In this document: piece after piece, positions 33,814-43,217 of the stretch | Layout of the letters: each line of letters begins with the position of its first letter | Position numbering within the stretch: the first letter of the stretch is position 1 | Origin: Anaerolineaceae bacterium | Lineage (GTDB): Bacteria > Chloroflexota > Anaerolineae > Aggregatilineales > Phototrophicaceae | Assembly: GCA_020634165.1 (NCBI GenBank) | Contig: JACKCF010000008.1 | Span: forward strand, 39,873 to 103,872 | Reading direction: 5' to 3' | DNA: 64,000 nt | Notes under the pieces: generated by a model | Databases searched by the model: none | What the model was told of the DNA's origin: nothing | What the model saw: only the letters and a program-made list of their open reading frames with translations | Position numbers and translations under genes: made by a program

Positions 33814-34506
33814 CTAATCTAGGTTGGAAGGCATATCATCCTGGAATATGGTTGATGCTTTTGCCAGATTCTCAACAAGGAGTGTTTTGATTTCTTCTCG
33901 GCCCATTCGTGAGTTGCAGTTCACCTGGGTGATATGTGCACGTCCAGTCAGCTTTCGTGGAATTTCATCATCGCACAGCACAATAAAGACGGGCAGCGGC
34001 TTGTTAGCACGTTGAGGCAGCATGTCGATGAGGTTTGTAAGCGTCTCCGCTTCGCCGATACACAGGTTAGGATTCACGCTCGTGAGGATAGACAGTGGTT
34101 CATATTCACTATCGATGTATACCGAGTACGAGTAGCGATCACTGATCTGCTCATCCAGAAACCTGCGAATTTTTTGGGCAGCGGGGTGCTCAGGATTGGC
34201 AAGCAGAATACGTACCTCGTGTCGATGTAGCCCCGCAGCTATCGCGTGCGAAGATACGGGTCCCGTCAGGATGAGAAACAGGCTGAGAGCAAGGACCTTC
34301 AGCGCTGCGCTCGGCATCAGGATCGCTGCCCCGATGCAGATACCAACAACGCCGAGTGTGCCAACTTTGCCGGATGCATGTAGCCGACTATAGGTATCTG
34401 GCAATCGCAGAATGCCAAGCACACCCAACACACTGAATACGACTCCGAAGATGACAAATCCGGTGCCTATGGCTTCTCGGATACCGTTAATAAACGCAAG
34501 GTCCAT
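33814..34506 (-). CDS. mrpG: Mrp Na+/H+ antiporter subunit G with extra C-terminal soluble domain
   Basis: 230 residues; ordinary MrpG is about 110-130. Residues 1-98 contain the three membrane segments and the signature GVLGILRLPDTYSRLHASGKVGTLG. From residue ~100 a soluble, mixed alpha/beta segment follows (starting HRHEVRILLANPEHPAAQKI and ending EIKTLLVENLAKAS). Its alternation of strands and helices resembles a receiver or Rossmann-like domain, but no motif is diagnostic. The gene is last in the mrp operon and its ATG directly abuts the mrpF stop codon. Confidence 0.88.
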   Translation of the reverse strand: MDLAFINGIREAIGTGFVIFGVVFSVLGVLGILRLPDTYSRLHASGKVGTLGVVGICIGAAILMPSAALKVLALSLFLILTGPVSSHAIAAGLHRHEVRILLANPEHPAAQKIRRFLDEQISDRYSYSVYIDSEYEPLSILTSVNPNLCIGEAETLTNLIDMLPQRANKPLPVFIVLCDDEIPRKLTGRAHITQVNCNSRMGREEIKTLLVENLAKASTIFQDDMPSNLD

Positions 34507-34803
34507 TTAGAAAACACGTCCTTCGGAGATATAGCGGGCTGTCGCCAGCGTACCAGCGAACGCCAGGGCCGTCAGCGCAATGCCCAGATCGATTGTCTTG
34601 GGTGATTCTTCAAATAATGCCAGCAGCACGATAATGCCAACCAATAGGGTTGTCATGAGGTCAACTGCCAGCAGGCGGTCAGCGGAGCGGCGTGCTTTGT
34701 GCTCCTTATTGCCGATCAAAACCCGCACGAACGTCAGTGGTAACAGCAGCACCATGACAATCAGTGCCAGATTCAAAATGTCGGAAACAAGCGGACTGTT
34801 CAT
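34507..34803 (-). CDS. mrpF: Mrp Na+/H+ antiporter subunit F
   Basis: 98 residues with three membrane segments. The LTFVRVLIGN...ADRLLAVDLMTTLLVGIIVLLAL stretch is the MrpF hallmark. It is a small subunit of the hetero-oligomeric antiporter that exchanges Na+ for H+ at the cytoplasmic membrane. Its TAA stop is followed immediately by the mrpG ATG, so translation is coupled. Confidence 0.9.
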   Translation of the reverse strand: MNSPLVSDILNLALIVMVLLLPLTFVRVLIGNKEHKARRSADRLLAVDLMTTLLVGIIVLLALFEESPKTIDLGIALTALAFAGTLATARYISEGRVF

Positions 34804-34839
34804 AAGGACCTCGGCCTATAGCAAATTGACAACATGACT

Positions 34840-35433
34840 TTATAGGTACTCCGCCGGATCATACGCAACTTTATCGGGTTCACGATCACCAAGCATGCGG
34901 TGAATCAGCCGGACGCGATCAAGCTGTTCAGCATCCAGTGATTCGACTGTCCACTTTTTGCGATCAAGTACATGCACAATGACGATATCGCGCGCCTCAT
35001 CGAAATCGATGACTAGCGAACCTGGTGTAATGGAAATACCGTGTGCAGTGATACCTTCGACCAGGCTGCGTTCAGCCGGATCATGAACGCGAATGACGTA
35101 AATACCCGGATCAATTGACATACTAGGACTCAGAACCCGTTGAGCCACATCAATCCCTGAGCGCAGAATATCGTACTCAAGTTTGATGATGTAGACCAGA
35201 AAGGCAGCGATCTGGGACGGCAGCTTGCTGATGTTTAGTTCTTCATCACTTGTTGGCAAGTTCGTATTTTGTCGGATGACGAAGTTCACCACCAAACCGA
35301 ATAAAAAGCCCAGGATTAGGTTCTGTATGCTGACGTCGCCACTCAGGATAATCCATACTAGTGCCGCGAGTGTCGCCATGACGATCATAGTCGAAAAGCG
35401 AGGCCTGCGTTTGGTTGGCGTGGTTTCTGTCAT
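34840..35433 (-). CDS. mrpE: Mrp Na+/H+ antiporter subunit E
   Basis: 197 residues from the ATG at 35433, which follows the mrpD TAA after one base; GGGGG near the end of mrpD can act as ribosome site. Two N-terminal membrane segments (IVMATLAALVWIILSG, IQNLILGFLFGLVVNFVI) precede a cytoplasmic domain with ITPGSLVIDFDEARDIVIVHVLD, matching the MrpE consensus 'TPGT' region. Confidence 0.9.
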   Translation of the reverse strand: MTETTPTKRRPRFSTMIVMATLAALVWIILSGDVSIQNLILGFLFGLVVNFVIRQNTNLPTSDEELNISKLPSQIAAFLVYIIKLEYDILRSGIDVAQRVLSPSMSIDPGIYVIRVHDPAERSLVEGITAHGISITPGSLVIDFDEARDIVIVHVLDRKKWTVESLDAEQLDRVRLIHRMLGDREPDKVAYDPAEYL

Positions 35434-35434
35434 C

Positions 35435-36946
35435 TTATCCCCCAAACAGACCTACGACGCTAATATAAATTGATGGGTCTCTCAGTTGAGCGACGGTCGC
35501 GCTGGCAACATCCACCAAAGGCCGTGCATATAGCCCCAGAAACAGGCAGATCGCGAGCAGTAATGCCGGGGCAAGATAACTATCGCCCACAGGTTTGACT
35601 TTGACACGCACTTCCTCAGGCTCGGCTTTCGCCTGGAATACGTTTTGCCAGGTTCGGAACATATACGTCAACGTGAGAACGCCACTAGCAACAGCCAATA
35701 TCACAGGCAGCCATTGGCTGTCTGCGACACCACTGCGAGCGACGGCAAACTTGCTGATGAAGCCGTTCATGGGAGGGACGCCTGCGAGTGACATACCGCC
35801 CACAAACCAGAGCGCACCGATCATCCAGGGTAATTTGCCGCCAAGGCCATTGATATAACTGAACTCGGCTGATTTAGGCTTGAGGCGGCTGGCGACAGCT
35901 CCCATCAGCATCAGTAAGGATGATTTAATAAACGCATGGTTGAAGGCATAGATAATCGCAGCAGTCAGTGCGAGCGGCGTTCCCCATCCGATGCACAGCA
36001 GAATGAAACCCACCTGACCAATCGTTGAATAAGCCAGCATACGCTTGCCGTTATACGTCCGTAGCGCACTGAAGCTGCCGAAGAAGATACCGATGATGCC
36101 CAGGATCACCAAAAGCTGCTGGATTTGTTGTGCTTCTTCCGCGAACAGCAACGTGACTAACCGAATGATGCCATAGATACCTACCTTCACCACTACCGAG
36201 GATAGCATTGCACTGAGCGGGGTTGGGGCGGTGGTGTGGAAATCCGGCTGCCAGAAGTGGAACGGGAACACCGCGCTTTTCAATAGGAAGGCCGCAGTGA
36301 GCATGATACCTGCACTCTGCGCCAGGAGTGGCCGCTCGCCTGAGGCTAGCTGTTGGCCCATATCCGCCAGATTGAGCGTACCGAATGTGGCATACATCGC
36401 CGCAATGCCAAACAGCAGAAACAGACTGCCCATGCCGCTAATCAGGATGTATTTCAGGGCAGCTTCAGGGCCGTAGCGATCATCAGAAATCGCAACTAGG
36501 GATACCGACGACAGCACCATAAGTTCCATAAAGACAAAGAATGTGAACAGGTCACCCGTCATCAGTGACCCATTGAGGCCTGTCTCCATGAACATAAACA
36601 GCGGCATAAATGCCGGATACGATATGCATTTATCGTGGCAGCTAACAGAATACAGAATGCCCATCATCAACACAGTACTTGCCATCAGGCCGAAAAGTGC
36701 CGACAAATTATCAGCCACGAAAATAATGCCGAAGGGTGGTTCGACACCACCGAGTTGATAGGTTTGCGGTCCTGTTTCTAGAACCTGAAGCAATAGCATC
36801 ACGCTAATCGCAGTCGTAATAATGCCACCCGCGAGGCTGATATAGCGCTGCGTTTTGTCTTTCTCCGTTTGGGAGAACAGCAAAGCAATAATCCCGGTAA
36901 AAAACGGGACAAATACGATGGCAATAACGAGGGGATTGTTTCCCAT
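35435..36946 (-). CDS. mrpD: Mrp Na+/H+ antiporter subunit D
   Basis: 503 residues with about 14 membrane segments. It belongs to the proton-translocating family shared with complex I NuoL/M/N. Conserved features include the Glu in FMFMETGLNGSLMTGD and the Lys in LLKSAVFPFHFWQPDFHTTAPTPLSAMLSS. MrpD carries one of the ion channels of the Mrp complex. mrpC lies 28 bp upstream. Confidence 0.93.
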   Translation of the reverse strand: MGNNPLVIAIVFVPFFTGIIALLFSQTEKDKTQRYISLAGGIITTAISVMLLLQVLETGPQTYQLGGVEPPFGIIFVADNLSALFGLMASTVLMMGILYSVSCHDKCISYPAFMPLFMFMETGLNGSLMTGDLFTFFVFMELMVLSSVSLVAISDDRYGPEAALKYILISGMGSLFLLFGIAAMYATFGTLNLADMGQQLASGERPLLAQSAGIMLTAAFLLKSAVFPFHFWQPDFHTTAPTPLSAMLSSVVVKVGIYGIIRLVTLLFAEEAQQIQQLLVILGIIGIFFGSFSALRTYNGKRMLAYSTIGQVGFILLCIGWGTPLALTAAIIYAFNHAFIKSSLLMLMGAVASRLKPKSAEFSYINGLGGKLPWMIGALWFVGGMSLAGVPPMNGFISKFAVARSGVADSQWLPVILAVASGVLTLTYMFRTWQNVFQAKAEPEEVRVKVKPVGDSYLAPALLLAICLFLGLYARPLVDVASATVAQLRDPSIYISVVGLFGG

Positions 36947-36974
36947 AACTAGCTCAGTTCCTACGGAAAATTTA

Positions 36975-37319
36975 CTATCGTTTCAGATCGCTAATATCAT
37001 CAGAATCGACGCTCCCGTAGCGCCGTGATGCAATGTTGATCAGTCCGAGTAAAAGCGCATAGCTGCCGAAGCTCACAACGACCGCCGTCAAGATAAGCGC
37101 CTGCACCAGGGGATCGCTGACCGCACGACCCGCTTCTACGTTGGTAGTGTAAGGCGGCACATCACCTGTATATGCGCCTGTCGCCAGAATGAATAGATTG
37201 ATCGCTGTGAACAACATGGAAAAACCCATAGCAGCTTTTATCAGATCGCGCCGCAAAAGCTGAAAAACACCAATTGCGAACAGGACCCCGACTGCGAGTG
37301 CGAATAGAAAATCAGTCAT
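36975..37319 (-). CDS. mrpC: Mrp Na+/H+ antiporter subunit C
   Basis: 114 residues, three membrane segments, homologous in layout to NuoK: GVFQLLRRDLIKAAMGFSMLFTAINLFIL and DPLVQALILTAVVVSFG. Starts 7 bp after the mrpA stop codon. Confidence 0.92.
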   Translation of the reverse strand: MTDFLFALAVGVLFAIGVFQLLRRDLIKAAMGFSMLFTAINLFILATGAYTGDVPPYTTNVEAGRAVSDPLVQALILTAVVVSFGSYALLLGLINIASRRYGSVDSDDISDLKR

Positions 37320-37326
37320 TTTCGCT

Positions 37327-40300
37327 TTAGCTTTCTACTTCTGGCAGTGATGTTTGCGTACTTGGCGCCTGGACTGCGGCGGCGCTTTGCGGATGGGCTG
37401 TATATTCCATGATGATGCTAAAACCGCCAAACACGGTCAAAGCAACGCCAATCTCAAACAATAACGTGCTGGTAAACTTCAGGTTGAATGAAGCCAGGAA
37501 TTCGTCGATGTGCAGTAGTTTGCCGTAGTTGACATAGCCGACAAAGGCGCCATTGGCCGGGTCAAGTAAAATTGGCAGCAATGCATTAATTGCGACGAGC
37601 AAAAGGCCAATTCTCAGCAATCGGGTCGGGGAGAAAGCCCCTAATCGCTGGCGGGCTTCGTCATAGCCAAAGATGACGAACCAGACGGCGGTCACTAGGC
37701 CAGCAATCGCGCCTGCCGTAAAGCCATCACCTGGTGAGCTGCTGCCGTTGATGATATGCGTCAGGGCCAGTAAGAAACCAGCCGGCAGCACCAGGCGCGA
37801 GACCATACGTGTGAGTGGAGTATTCAGATTCTCTGGTGTACGGATTTCCTGGAGCACTTCGTGTGTATACTCACCTTGATCCGGCACCATATTTTCATCT
37901 GGAACAAAAGGCTGTCCATTGCTGTCAATCCCACGCGAGAGTAAGGTTAGTACCCCCAGGGCAGCTACCGAGAACACGACAATCTCAATGACAGTGTCCA
38001 TGCCGCGGAAATCAGAAACAATAGCACCAACGACGTCAATTGAGCCGACTTCTTCATAACTGTTGCAAAGGTGATAGCGAACAATCGACGACCGAACTGT
38101 TTCAGGGTCACGCGGGATGAACACACCATCCAGAATGCAGAAGTCCTCTTGTGCGACTTCTGCTGGCTCAGGTCGGTTGACCAGCGCTGTGAGAGCGAAA
38201 ATGAACACGCTGATGCCAACTGCCGAAGCAATCAGAATGTCCCTGAAAATGCCAATATTGACGCCGCCGACCATACTGCGGCCCTGCCACAGTCGTTCCA
38301 TGACCTGCCGCCGCTGACGCTCACTGAGGCGGCCCAACATCAGGATGATAAGCACCGATGTCAGTGTTTCTACCAGCAGGTTTACGAGTGACACATCAGG
38401 CGCATGCTCCATCAGGAAAATACCGGAAACGGCATAACCCATGACGCCAAGCGCCAATGCCGCCGTGATATGTCTCCTTGCGCGTGTCGCCAGGAAGGCT
38501 GCGGCGATGGTCAGAATCAACAAGGATGCGCGTAGCACGGTCGTCCCATCGACAACCTGCGAAGCCCAATCAACCTGATCGCCGCGCGCCATATCGGAGA
38601 GCTGGCCGCTGCTGAGGATCACAAAGGCAACCACACCTAGAATTGTTACCAGATAGTAGCGTACATAGCCACTCTGGACGCGCGTTGCCTGAATACCGAT
38701 CCAGTCAATCAGGTTGATGAAACCACTATAGGCCTGACGCCCACTTGGAATAAACTTCAGATCAAAAATGGGTAGCCACCATCTGCGAACGAGGAACAGC
38801 AACAAACCAGATGCAATCGCTCCCGTACTTAGCCAGAATGCGAGATGGTTATAAAAATCAGGCGCAATCAGGTAAAGTTTGAATTCTTTAGGAATCGCCG
38901 CATCCAGTAGCGGATAAATAATCACAGAAATTAGGAAGCCAAATGTAGCTGTTCCGACAGCCAGTAAGCCAGGTGCTGCCGTCAGTATCGGCGAGGATTG
39001 ATGGTAATGGATTTCCTCAGTCGGCTGCTTAAAGAAGACATCCCAGGTCACAATCAGCGCGGCGGTAACTGTAAACACCGATGCCAAAACCACAACGGCT
39101 AGCGCAAGGGTGGCACCAATAAAGTGTGCTTCGACAAAAGCATCGATCAGGAACTCTTTAGCGGCAAAACCAAATAGCGGGAATAGCCCTGCCATCGATA
39201 GGGCAGACACGACTGCAACGACCATCATACCTGGCATATAACGTCGCAAACCACCCAGTCTGTCGATGATCCGTGTGCCTGTGTTGTGGTCAATTGTACC
39301 AGCTACCAGGAAGAGGGCTGCTTTGTAAAGGGCATGTGCCAGGATGCCTATGAACGCTGCCTTGAGTCCTTCGTATTCAGGTAATCCGATGAGGGCCACA
39401 ATGGCACCCAGTTTGCTCACTGTCGAATAGGCCAGCAGTGCTTTGAGGTCACGCTTGGTAAGAGCAAAAAAAGCCCCCAACAGCATCGTCGTCAGGCCGA
39501 AAAAGACAAGCGCATTTGTCCAGAGAGCGCCTTCGTGCATCGGTGGATACAAACGGGCTAGCAGATAAATACCTGCTTTCACCATCGTCGCAGAGTGCAG
39601 ATAAGCGCTGGCTGGTGTAGGCGCTTCCATCGCCCCTGGGAGCCAGAAATGGAACGGAAACTGTGCGCTCTTGCTGAATGCACCAATCATGATGAGTACA
39701 GCAATCGCCGTGTAATAGGGATGTTCACTTAGGTTCAGATTGACGATCTGGCTGATCTCATAAATGGGTGCCTGACCAATCATCTGGCCAGCCGCCGCTC
39801 CCAGGATCACAAAACCGAGGATGAGAGCCAGCGCGCCACCACCTGTTACTATGAACGCCTGCTGGGCGCCAAACCGGGCTTCCTTGCTTTTGGCACCTTT
39901 AAACCCGATCAGCATGAACGATGTCACGCTGGTCAGTTCCCACATGATGAACAGGGTAATCAAATTACCTGACAGGACCAAACCCAGCATGGCGCCAGCG
40001 AATGCTGACATCCACATTAAAAAGCGGCTTTGCTCAGCTTCGTCATCAAAATAATAGCCTGCGTACAGGAAGATAGCAGCGCCTACGCCAGTTACAATCA
40101 GGCCGAACATCAGCGAAAGGCCGTCGAGGTACCAGGAAAGCGTCAGCCCAAATTCGGGTACCCACTCCGTGATGAAGGATAGCGTCTGGCCCTGGTGATC
40201 GACCGCCTGAACATAGGGGAAGTATCCGAGCAGGATAGCGAATAAGACAGCCATCGTAAGGGCCGCAACCCAGGCTCGTCCATCTTTCGTCAGGAGCCGA

Positions 40301-40368
40301 TTAAGTGGTGTTATGGCAATCAGAAGTGCCAATATAAATGGCACCGCAACGACAAGCGCAAGTTCCAT
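37327..40368 (-). CDS. mrpA: Mrp Na+/H+ antiporter subunit A fused to subunit B
   Basis: 1013 residues. The first ~480 are NuoL-like (SFMLIGFKGAKSKEARFGAQQA, SKSAQFPFHFWLPGAMEAPTPASAYLHSATMVKAG). The middle contains the MrpA-specific C-terminal region with DUF4040 (LMEHAPDVSLVNLLVETLTSVL). The last ~150 residues are MrpB (LPAGFLLALTHIINGSSSPGDGF). Fusion of A and B explains why no separate mrpB is present in the operon. The set A/B-C-D-E-F-G is complete, so the antiporter should be functional, providing Na+ extrusion and pH homeostasis. Confidence 0.94.
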   Translation of the reverse strand: MELALVVAVPFILALLIAITPLNRLLTKDGRAWVAALTMAVLFAILLGYFPYVQAVDHQGQTLSFITEWVPEFGLTLSWYLDGLSLMFGLIVTGVGAAIFLYAGYYFDDEAEQSRFLMWMSAFAGAMLGLVLSGNLITLFIMWELTSVTSFMLIGFKGAKSKEARFGAQQAFIVTGGGALALILGFVILGAAAGQMIGQAPIYEISQIVNLNLSEHPYYTAIAVLIMIGAFSKSAQFPFHFWLPGAMEAPTPASAYLHSATMVKAGIYLLARLYPPMHEGALWTNALVFFGLTTMLLGAFFALTKRDLKALLAYSTVSKLGAIVALIGLPEYEGLKAAFIGILAHALYKAALFLVAGTIDHNTGTRIIDRLGGLRRYMPGMMVVAVVSALSMAGLFPLFGFAAKEFLIDAFVEAHFIGATLALAVVVLASVFTVTAALIVTWDVFFKQPTEEIHYHQSSPILTAAPGLLAVGTATFGFLISVIIYPLLDAAIPKEFKLYLIAPDFYNHLAFWLSTGAIASGLLLFLVRRWWLPIFDLKFIPSGRQAYSGFINLIDWIGIQATRVQSGYVRYYLVTILGVVAFVILSSGQLSDMARGDQVDWASQVVDGTTVLRASLLILTIAAAFLATRARRHITAALALGVMGYAVSGIFLMEHAPDVSLVNLLVETLTSVLIILMLGRLSERQRRQVMERLWQGRSMVGGVNIGIFRDILIASAVGISVFIFALTALVNRPEPAEVAQEDFCILDGVFIPRDPETVRSSIVRYHLCNSYEEVGSIDVVGAIVSDFRGMDTVIEIVVFSVAALGVLTLLSRGIDSNGQPFVPDENMVPDQGEYTHEVLQEIRTPENLNTPLTRMVSRLVLPAGFLLALTHIINGSSSPGDGFTAGAIAGLVTAVWFVIFGYDEARQRLGAFSPTRLLRIGLLLVAINALLPILLDPANGAFVGYVNYGKLLHIDEFLASFNLKFTSTLLFEIGVALTVFGGFSIIMEYTAHPQSAAAVQAPSTQTSLPEVES

Positions 40369-40519
40369 CTTCTACCTGTTGTCGAAAATGCGTCAGCCGA
40401 ATTCGCTCACGCTTTGGGCTATTAAGTTACATGGTATTTGTACAAAGGCTCTAAATCAGAAGAACAACATTAGGTGTTGGAATCAGTGTGCAAACGACTA
40501 TAGAAACTTAATTCGGTGG

Positions 40520-40528
40520 AGTATAACA
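40520..40528 (-). promoter_or_regulatory. Candidate extended -10 promoter of the mrp operon
   Basis: Minus-strand TGT-TATACT, about 150 bp upstream of the mrpA ATG. No good -35 is seen, as allowed for extended -10 promoters. Confidence 0.4.
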
Positions 40529-40579
40529 AATTTAGGGCAAAACAGGGAAGAAATTCTATAGATTTCGATAAGAGTCAGG

Positions 40580-40607
40580 AGGGCACAGCGCTTGCCATGC
40601 CCTTTTT
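40580..40607 (+). terminator. Plus-oriented terminator-like hairpin with no obvious gene
   Basis: AGGGCA / TGCCCT with a 12-nt loop and five T on the plus strand. The flanking genes are on the minus strand. On that strand there is no T run after the hairpin, so it is not a good etfA terminator. Confidence 0.4.
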
Positions 40608-40618
40608 GCCCCTATGGA

Positions 40619-41647
40619 CTATTTGCCAAGACGCTTTTTAAGTTCGGCTGTCAGGGTTGGGAGGAAGTCGTAAAGGTCTTCCACGACGCCATATTTAGCT
40701 AGCTTAAAGATGGGCGCATCGGCATCTTTGTTGACGGCGACAATTACCTTGCTGCCTCGCATGCCAGCCTGATGCTGAATCGCGCCGCTGATACCGGCTG
40801 CAATGTACAGATCAGGGTTCACAACTTTGCCCGTCTGCCCAACCTGCGCCTCGTAGCCGATGAAACCAGCATCGACTGCGGCTCGGCTGGCACCGACTGC
40901 GGCTCCAAGCACATCTGCCAGCGGCTGAATGACGTTGGCAAAACCATCCTGTGCTTTCCATATCGTTGCGTCATCTACTCCACCAGGGGGTGAAGCCGGA
41001 TTGTTTGCCATACCACGCCCTCCGCTGATGACAACCGCAGCATCAGTCAGGTTGATGACATTTGCCTCAGCCTCGACGGCTTCGATAGTAACGGTCAGAT
41101 TATCGGCTACAGGAACCGCGTCCACCGCTGTGATGTTGGCTGATCCGGTGCCTTTTTCAGCAGCGGGGAAGGCGCGTCCACGCAGTGCCAGGAACACAGT
41201 TGCCGTCGTTGCCTTGATCTTGCTGCGGACCTTGCCAGCATAAGCGGGTTTGGTTGCGACGACTGCGCCACCATCAACCTCAATTTCCAGCACCTCGTTA
41301 ATCATGGCGCTGTTGGTATCAGCCGCAGAGGCAGCCATCAATTCGCGTCCATTGATACTGGCGACTGCGATCACAGCCTGCGGGTTATTGTCGCCGACGA
41401 GTTTGCTCAACAGGGCGGCGTATGGTTCTAACTGGAATATAGCCAGTGAAGCATCTTCACAGACGATTGCATTGGTTGCGCCGTATTCGCCCGCTTCTGT
41501 GGCGATAGCATGAGCATTCGTGCCAAATACCACTGCAGTGACATCTGTGCCGAGCTGACCAGCGAGTGTTTTCGCAGCGCCCAGTGCCTCCCAGCTAGAA
41601 GGTGTTGCCGAACCGTGTGTTGTTTCAATCCAGGCGAATACGCTCAT
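40619..41647 (-). CDS. etfA: Electron transfer flavoprotein subunit alpha
   Basis: 342 residues. The C-terminal FAD domain carries the signature from GYEAQVGQTGKVVNPDLYIA through GISGAIQHQAGM, and the nucleotide loop VISGGRGM lies at ~215. ETF passes electrons from acyl-CoA dehydrogenases to the quinone pool. An acyl-CoA dehydrogenase is encoded about 4 kb away. The start overlaps the etfB stop by 4 bp. Confidence 0.95.
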   Translation of the reverse strand: MSVFAWIETTHGSATPSSWEALGAAKTLAGQLGTDVTAVVFGTNAHAIATEAGEYGATNAIVCEDASLAIFQLEPYAALLSKLVGDNNPQAVIAVASINGRELMAASAADTNSAMINEVLEIEVDGGAVVATKPAYAGKVRSKIKATTATVFLALRGRAFPAAEKGTGSANITAVDAVPVADNLTVTIEAVEAEANVINLTDAAVVISGGRGMANNPASPPGGVDDATIWKAQDGFANVIQPLADVLGAAVGASRAAVDAGFIGYEAQVGQTGKVVNPDLYIAAGISGAIQHQAGMRGSKVIVAVNKDADAPIFKLAKYGVVEDLYDFLPTLTAELKKRLGK

Positions 41648-42417
41648 AGCACCTTCTCCTCTAACAGGCGATCAACCAGCTTGGTGGCTTTTTCTTCGAT
41701 GCTGCCGCCCTCAATGATTTCTGTGGTCATGTCGCGTGCAGGTAGATTCTCGAAAGCCATGACTTCTGTTGCAGATTGGGGCAGTGTGACGCCCAGGTCA
41801 GATGAACGCCAGACGGGAATCGCCGCCTTAGATGCTTTGCGAATGCCAATAAACGACGGATAGCGCGGCTCGTTGATGCCTTTCAACACCGTGATAACTG
41901 CTGGAAGCTGCGCAGTCACTTGCTGAACGCCTGTGTCAGTTGTCCGCTCGACTTTGATACTGCTGTCGCTTAAGTCCAGGATTTTGCTGACATTACTCAG
42001 CATTATCCAACCGAGCTTGCGGGCTGTCTGGTAAATGTGCTGGTCCGTCTGAACATCGATACTTTCTTTGCCGCAGATCACGAGTTTTACCTCGCCAACT
42101 TTTTCAACGGCTGCTGCGGCCAGCGTTGCCCAGGTTAGGCTGTCGCTGCTGTTAACACCATCTTCATACACGCGGACGGCTTCGTTCATGCCCATTGCCA
42201 GACTGTGCTTAAGCGCTTCCTCGTGGGCTTCTTCACCTACAGCTATAACTGTTGCCTGTCCACCTGTCTCTTTCGCGCGGGCGATGGCTTCTTCCAGTGC
42301 ATATTCATCCCAGGGATTGACGATATTAGCGCCATCCCACACAACCTTCCCACTGCCGTCGACCTCGACATTGGCAGCGGTATCGGGTGTGCTGCGGGTA
42401 AATGAAACAATGCGCAA
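41644..42417 (-). CDS. etfB: Electron transfer flavoprotein subunit beta
   Basis: 257 residues. The start is TTG at 42417, decided by an AGGAGGTCCT ribosome site directly upstream and the typical N-terminus RIVSFTRSTPDT. Conserved segments are NPWDEYALEEAIARAKE, VICGKESIDVQTDQ and the C-terminal LKGINEPRYPSFIGIRKASK. It binds AMP and interacts with the dehydrogenase partner. First gene of the etfBA pair. Confidence 0.94.
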   Translation of the reverse strand: MRIVSFTRSTPDTAANVEVDGSGKVVWDGANIVNPWDEYALEEAIARAKETGGQATVIAVGEEAHEEALKHSLAMGMNEAVRVYEDGVNSSDSLTWATLAAAAVEKVGEVKLVICGKESIDVQTDQHIYQTARKLGWIMLSNVSKILDLSDSSIKVERTTDTGVQQVTAQLPAVITVLKGINEPRYPSFIGIRKASKAAIPVWRSSDLGVTLPQSATEVMAFENLPARDMTTEIIEGGSIEEKATKLVDRLLEEKVL

Positions 42418-42536
42418 AGTAGGACCTCCTCTTGAAAAGAATACTAATCAGCAAGGCATAGTGCCTGCTGTGGAATGTCTCTCATTGTAGACGGTTTTGG
42501 GCTGAATTCTAATGGTGGCTCATGGAAACATGACGC

Positions 42537-43118
42537 TTATTCAGCTAGCTGCGTGAACTTCGTCCAGTCAATACCTTCAGACCAGGGTGTGCCGTCTGGC
42601 AGTATGGTCGATGTATCACACATTACGCCGTCTGTATTCGCGCCATTGAGAGATGCCCCGCTGAGATTGGCACCTGATATGTTGGTGTTCCAGAGGTTTG
42701 CCCCTGTTAAATTGGCATTTTCCAGATTGGCACTACTGAGGTCTGTACGGGCTAGATTGCATAATGTCATCTCGGCGTGGCTGAGGTTCGCGTAGCTGAG
42801 TTTGGCTTCGCGAAGATTAGCTTCTACAAGCTTGGCATGTTCCAGATTTGCTTGGCTCAGATTCGCATTGTAAAAGTATGCTCGGCTCAAATCCGCATGG
42901 CTCAGATCAACGCCGACGAAATCACCTGTCGCAAGTTTAGCCGTTGCCAGTTTAGCACGTTGTAGGTTCGTATGACGCAGACTGCCATCCTTTAAGATGC
43001 CGCGTTCCTGCAAAAAATACAGGGCATCCAGTGCCGCGCCGTTGTGGCTCGTCTTGATCTGCTGGATGTATTGTTCAGTTGATTTGAGGCTGCCGATAAA
43101 GCGTTTGATGCGTTTCAT
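42537..43118 (-). CDS. Pentapeptide repeat protein
   Basis: 193 residues. From residue ~55 to ~175 the sequence is tandem A(N/D)LxxA-type pentapeptides (for example ANLREAKLSYANLSHA), predicted to fold as a right-handed quadrilateral beta-helix. The N-terminal ~50 residues look helical. Members range from DNA mimics that bind gyrase to thylakoid proteins, and the sequence does not decide among these. Confidence 0.88.
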   Translation of the reverse strand: MKRIKRFIGSLKSTEQYIQQIKTSHNGAALDALYFLQERGILKDGSLRHTNLQRAKLATAKLATGDFVGVDLSHADLSRAYFYNANLSQANLEHAKLVEANLREAKLSYANLSHAEMTLCNLARTDLSSANLENANLTGANLWNTNISGANLSGASLNGANTDGVMCDTSTILPDGTPWSEGIDWTKFTQLAE

Positions 43119-43185
43119 AGCGCTCAGTCGATTAGGAATAGTCTGGGCAACTATAGCGATTTACTTTTGTGAGGGCTAGCGTAAA

Positions 43186-43210
43186 TAAAAACGCCGCCAA
43201 AATGGCGGCG
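43186..43210 (-). terminator. Intrinsic terminator after the YqaE-like gene (minus strand)
   Basis: CGCCGCCA / TGGCGGCG, loop AAA, with an A-rich left flank giving UUUUUAUUU on the minus strand. Confidence 0.88.
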
Positions 43211-43217
43211 CTGCTTG

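Noticed and set aside
40313..40561. 82-codon plus-strand ORF upstream of mrpA
   Set aside because: Starts inside mrpA on the opposite strand, no ribosome site, low-complexity composition; the region is better read as a promoter region.
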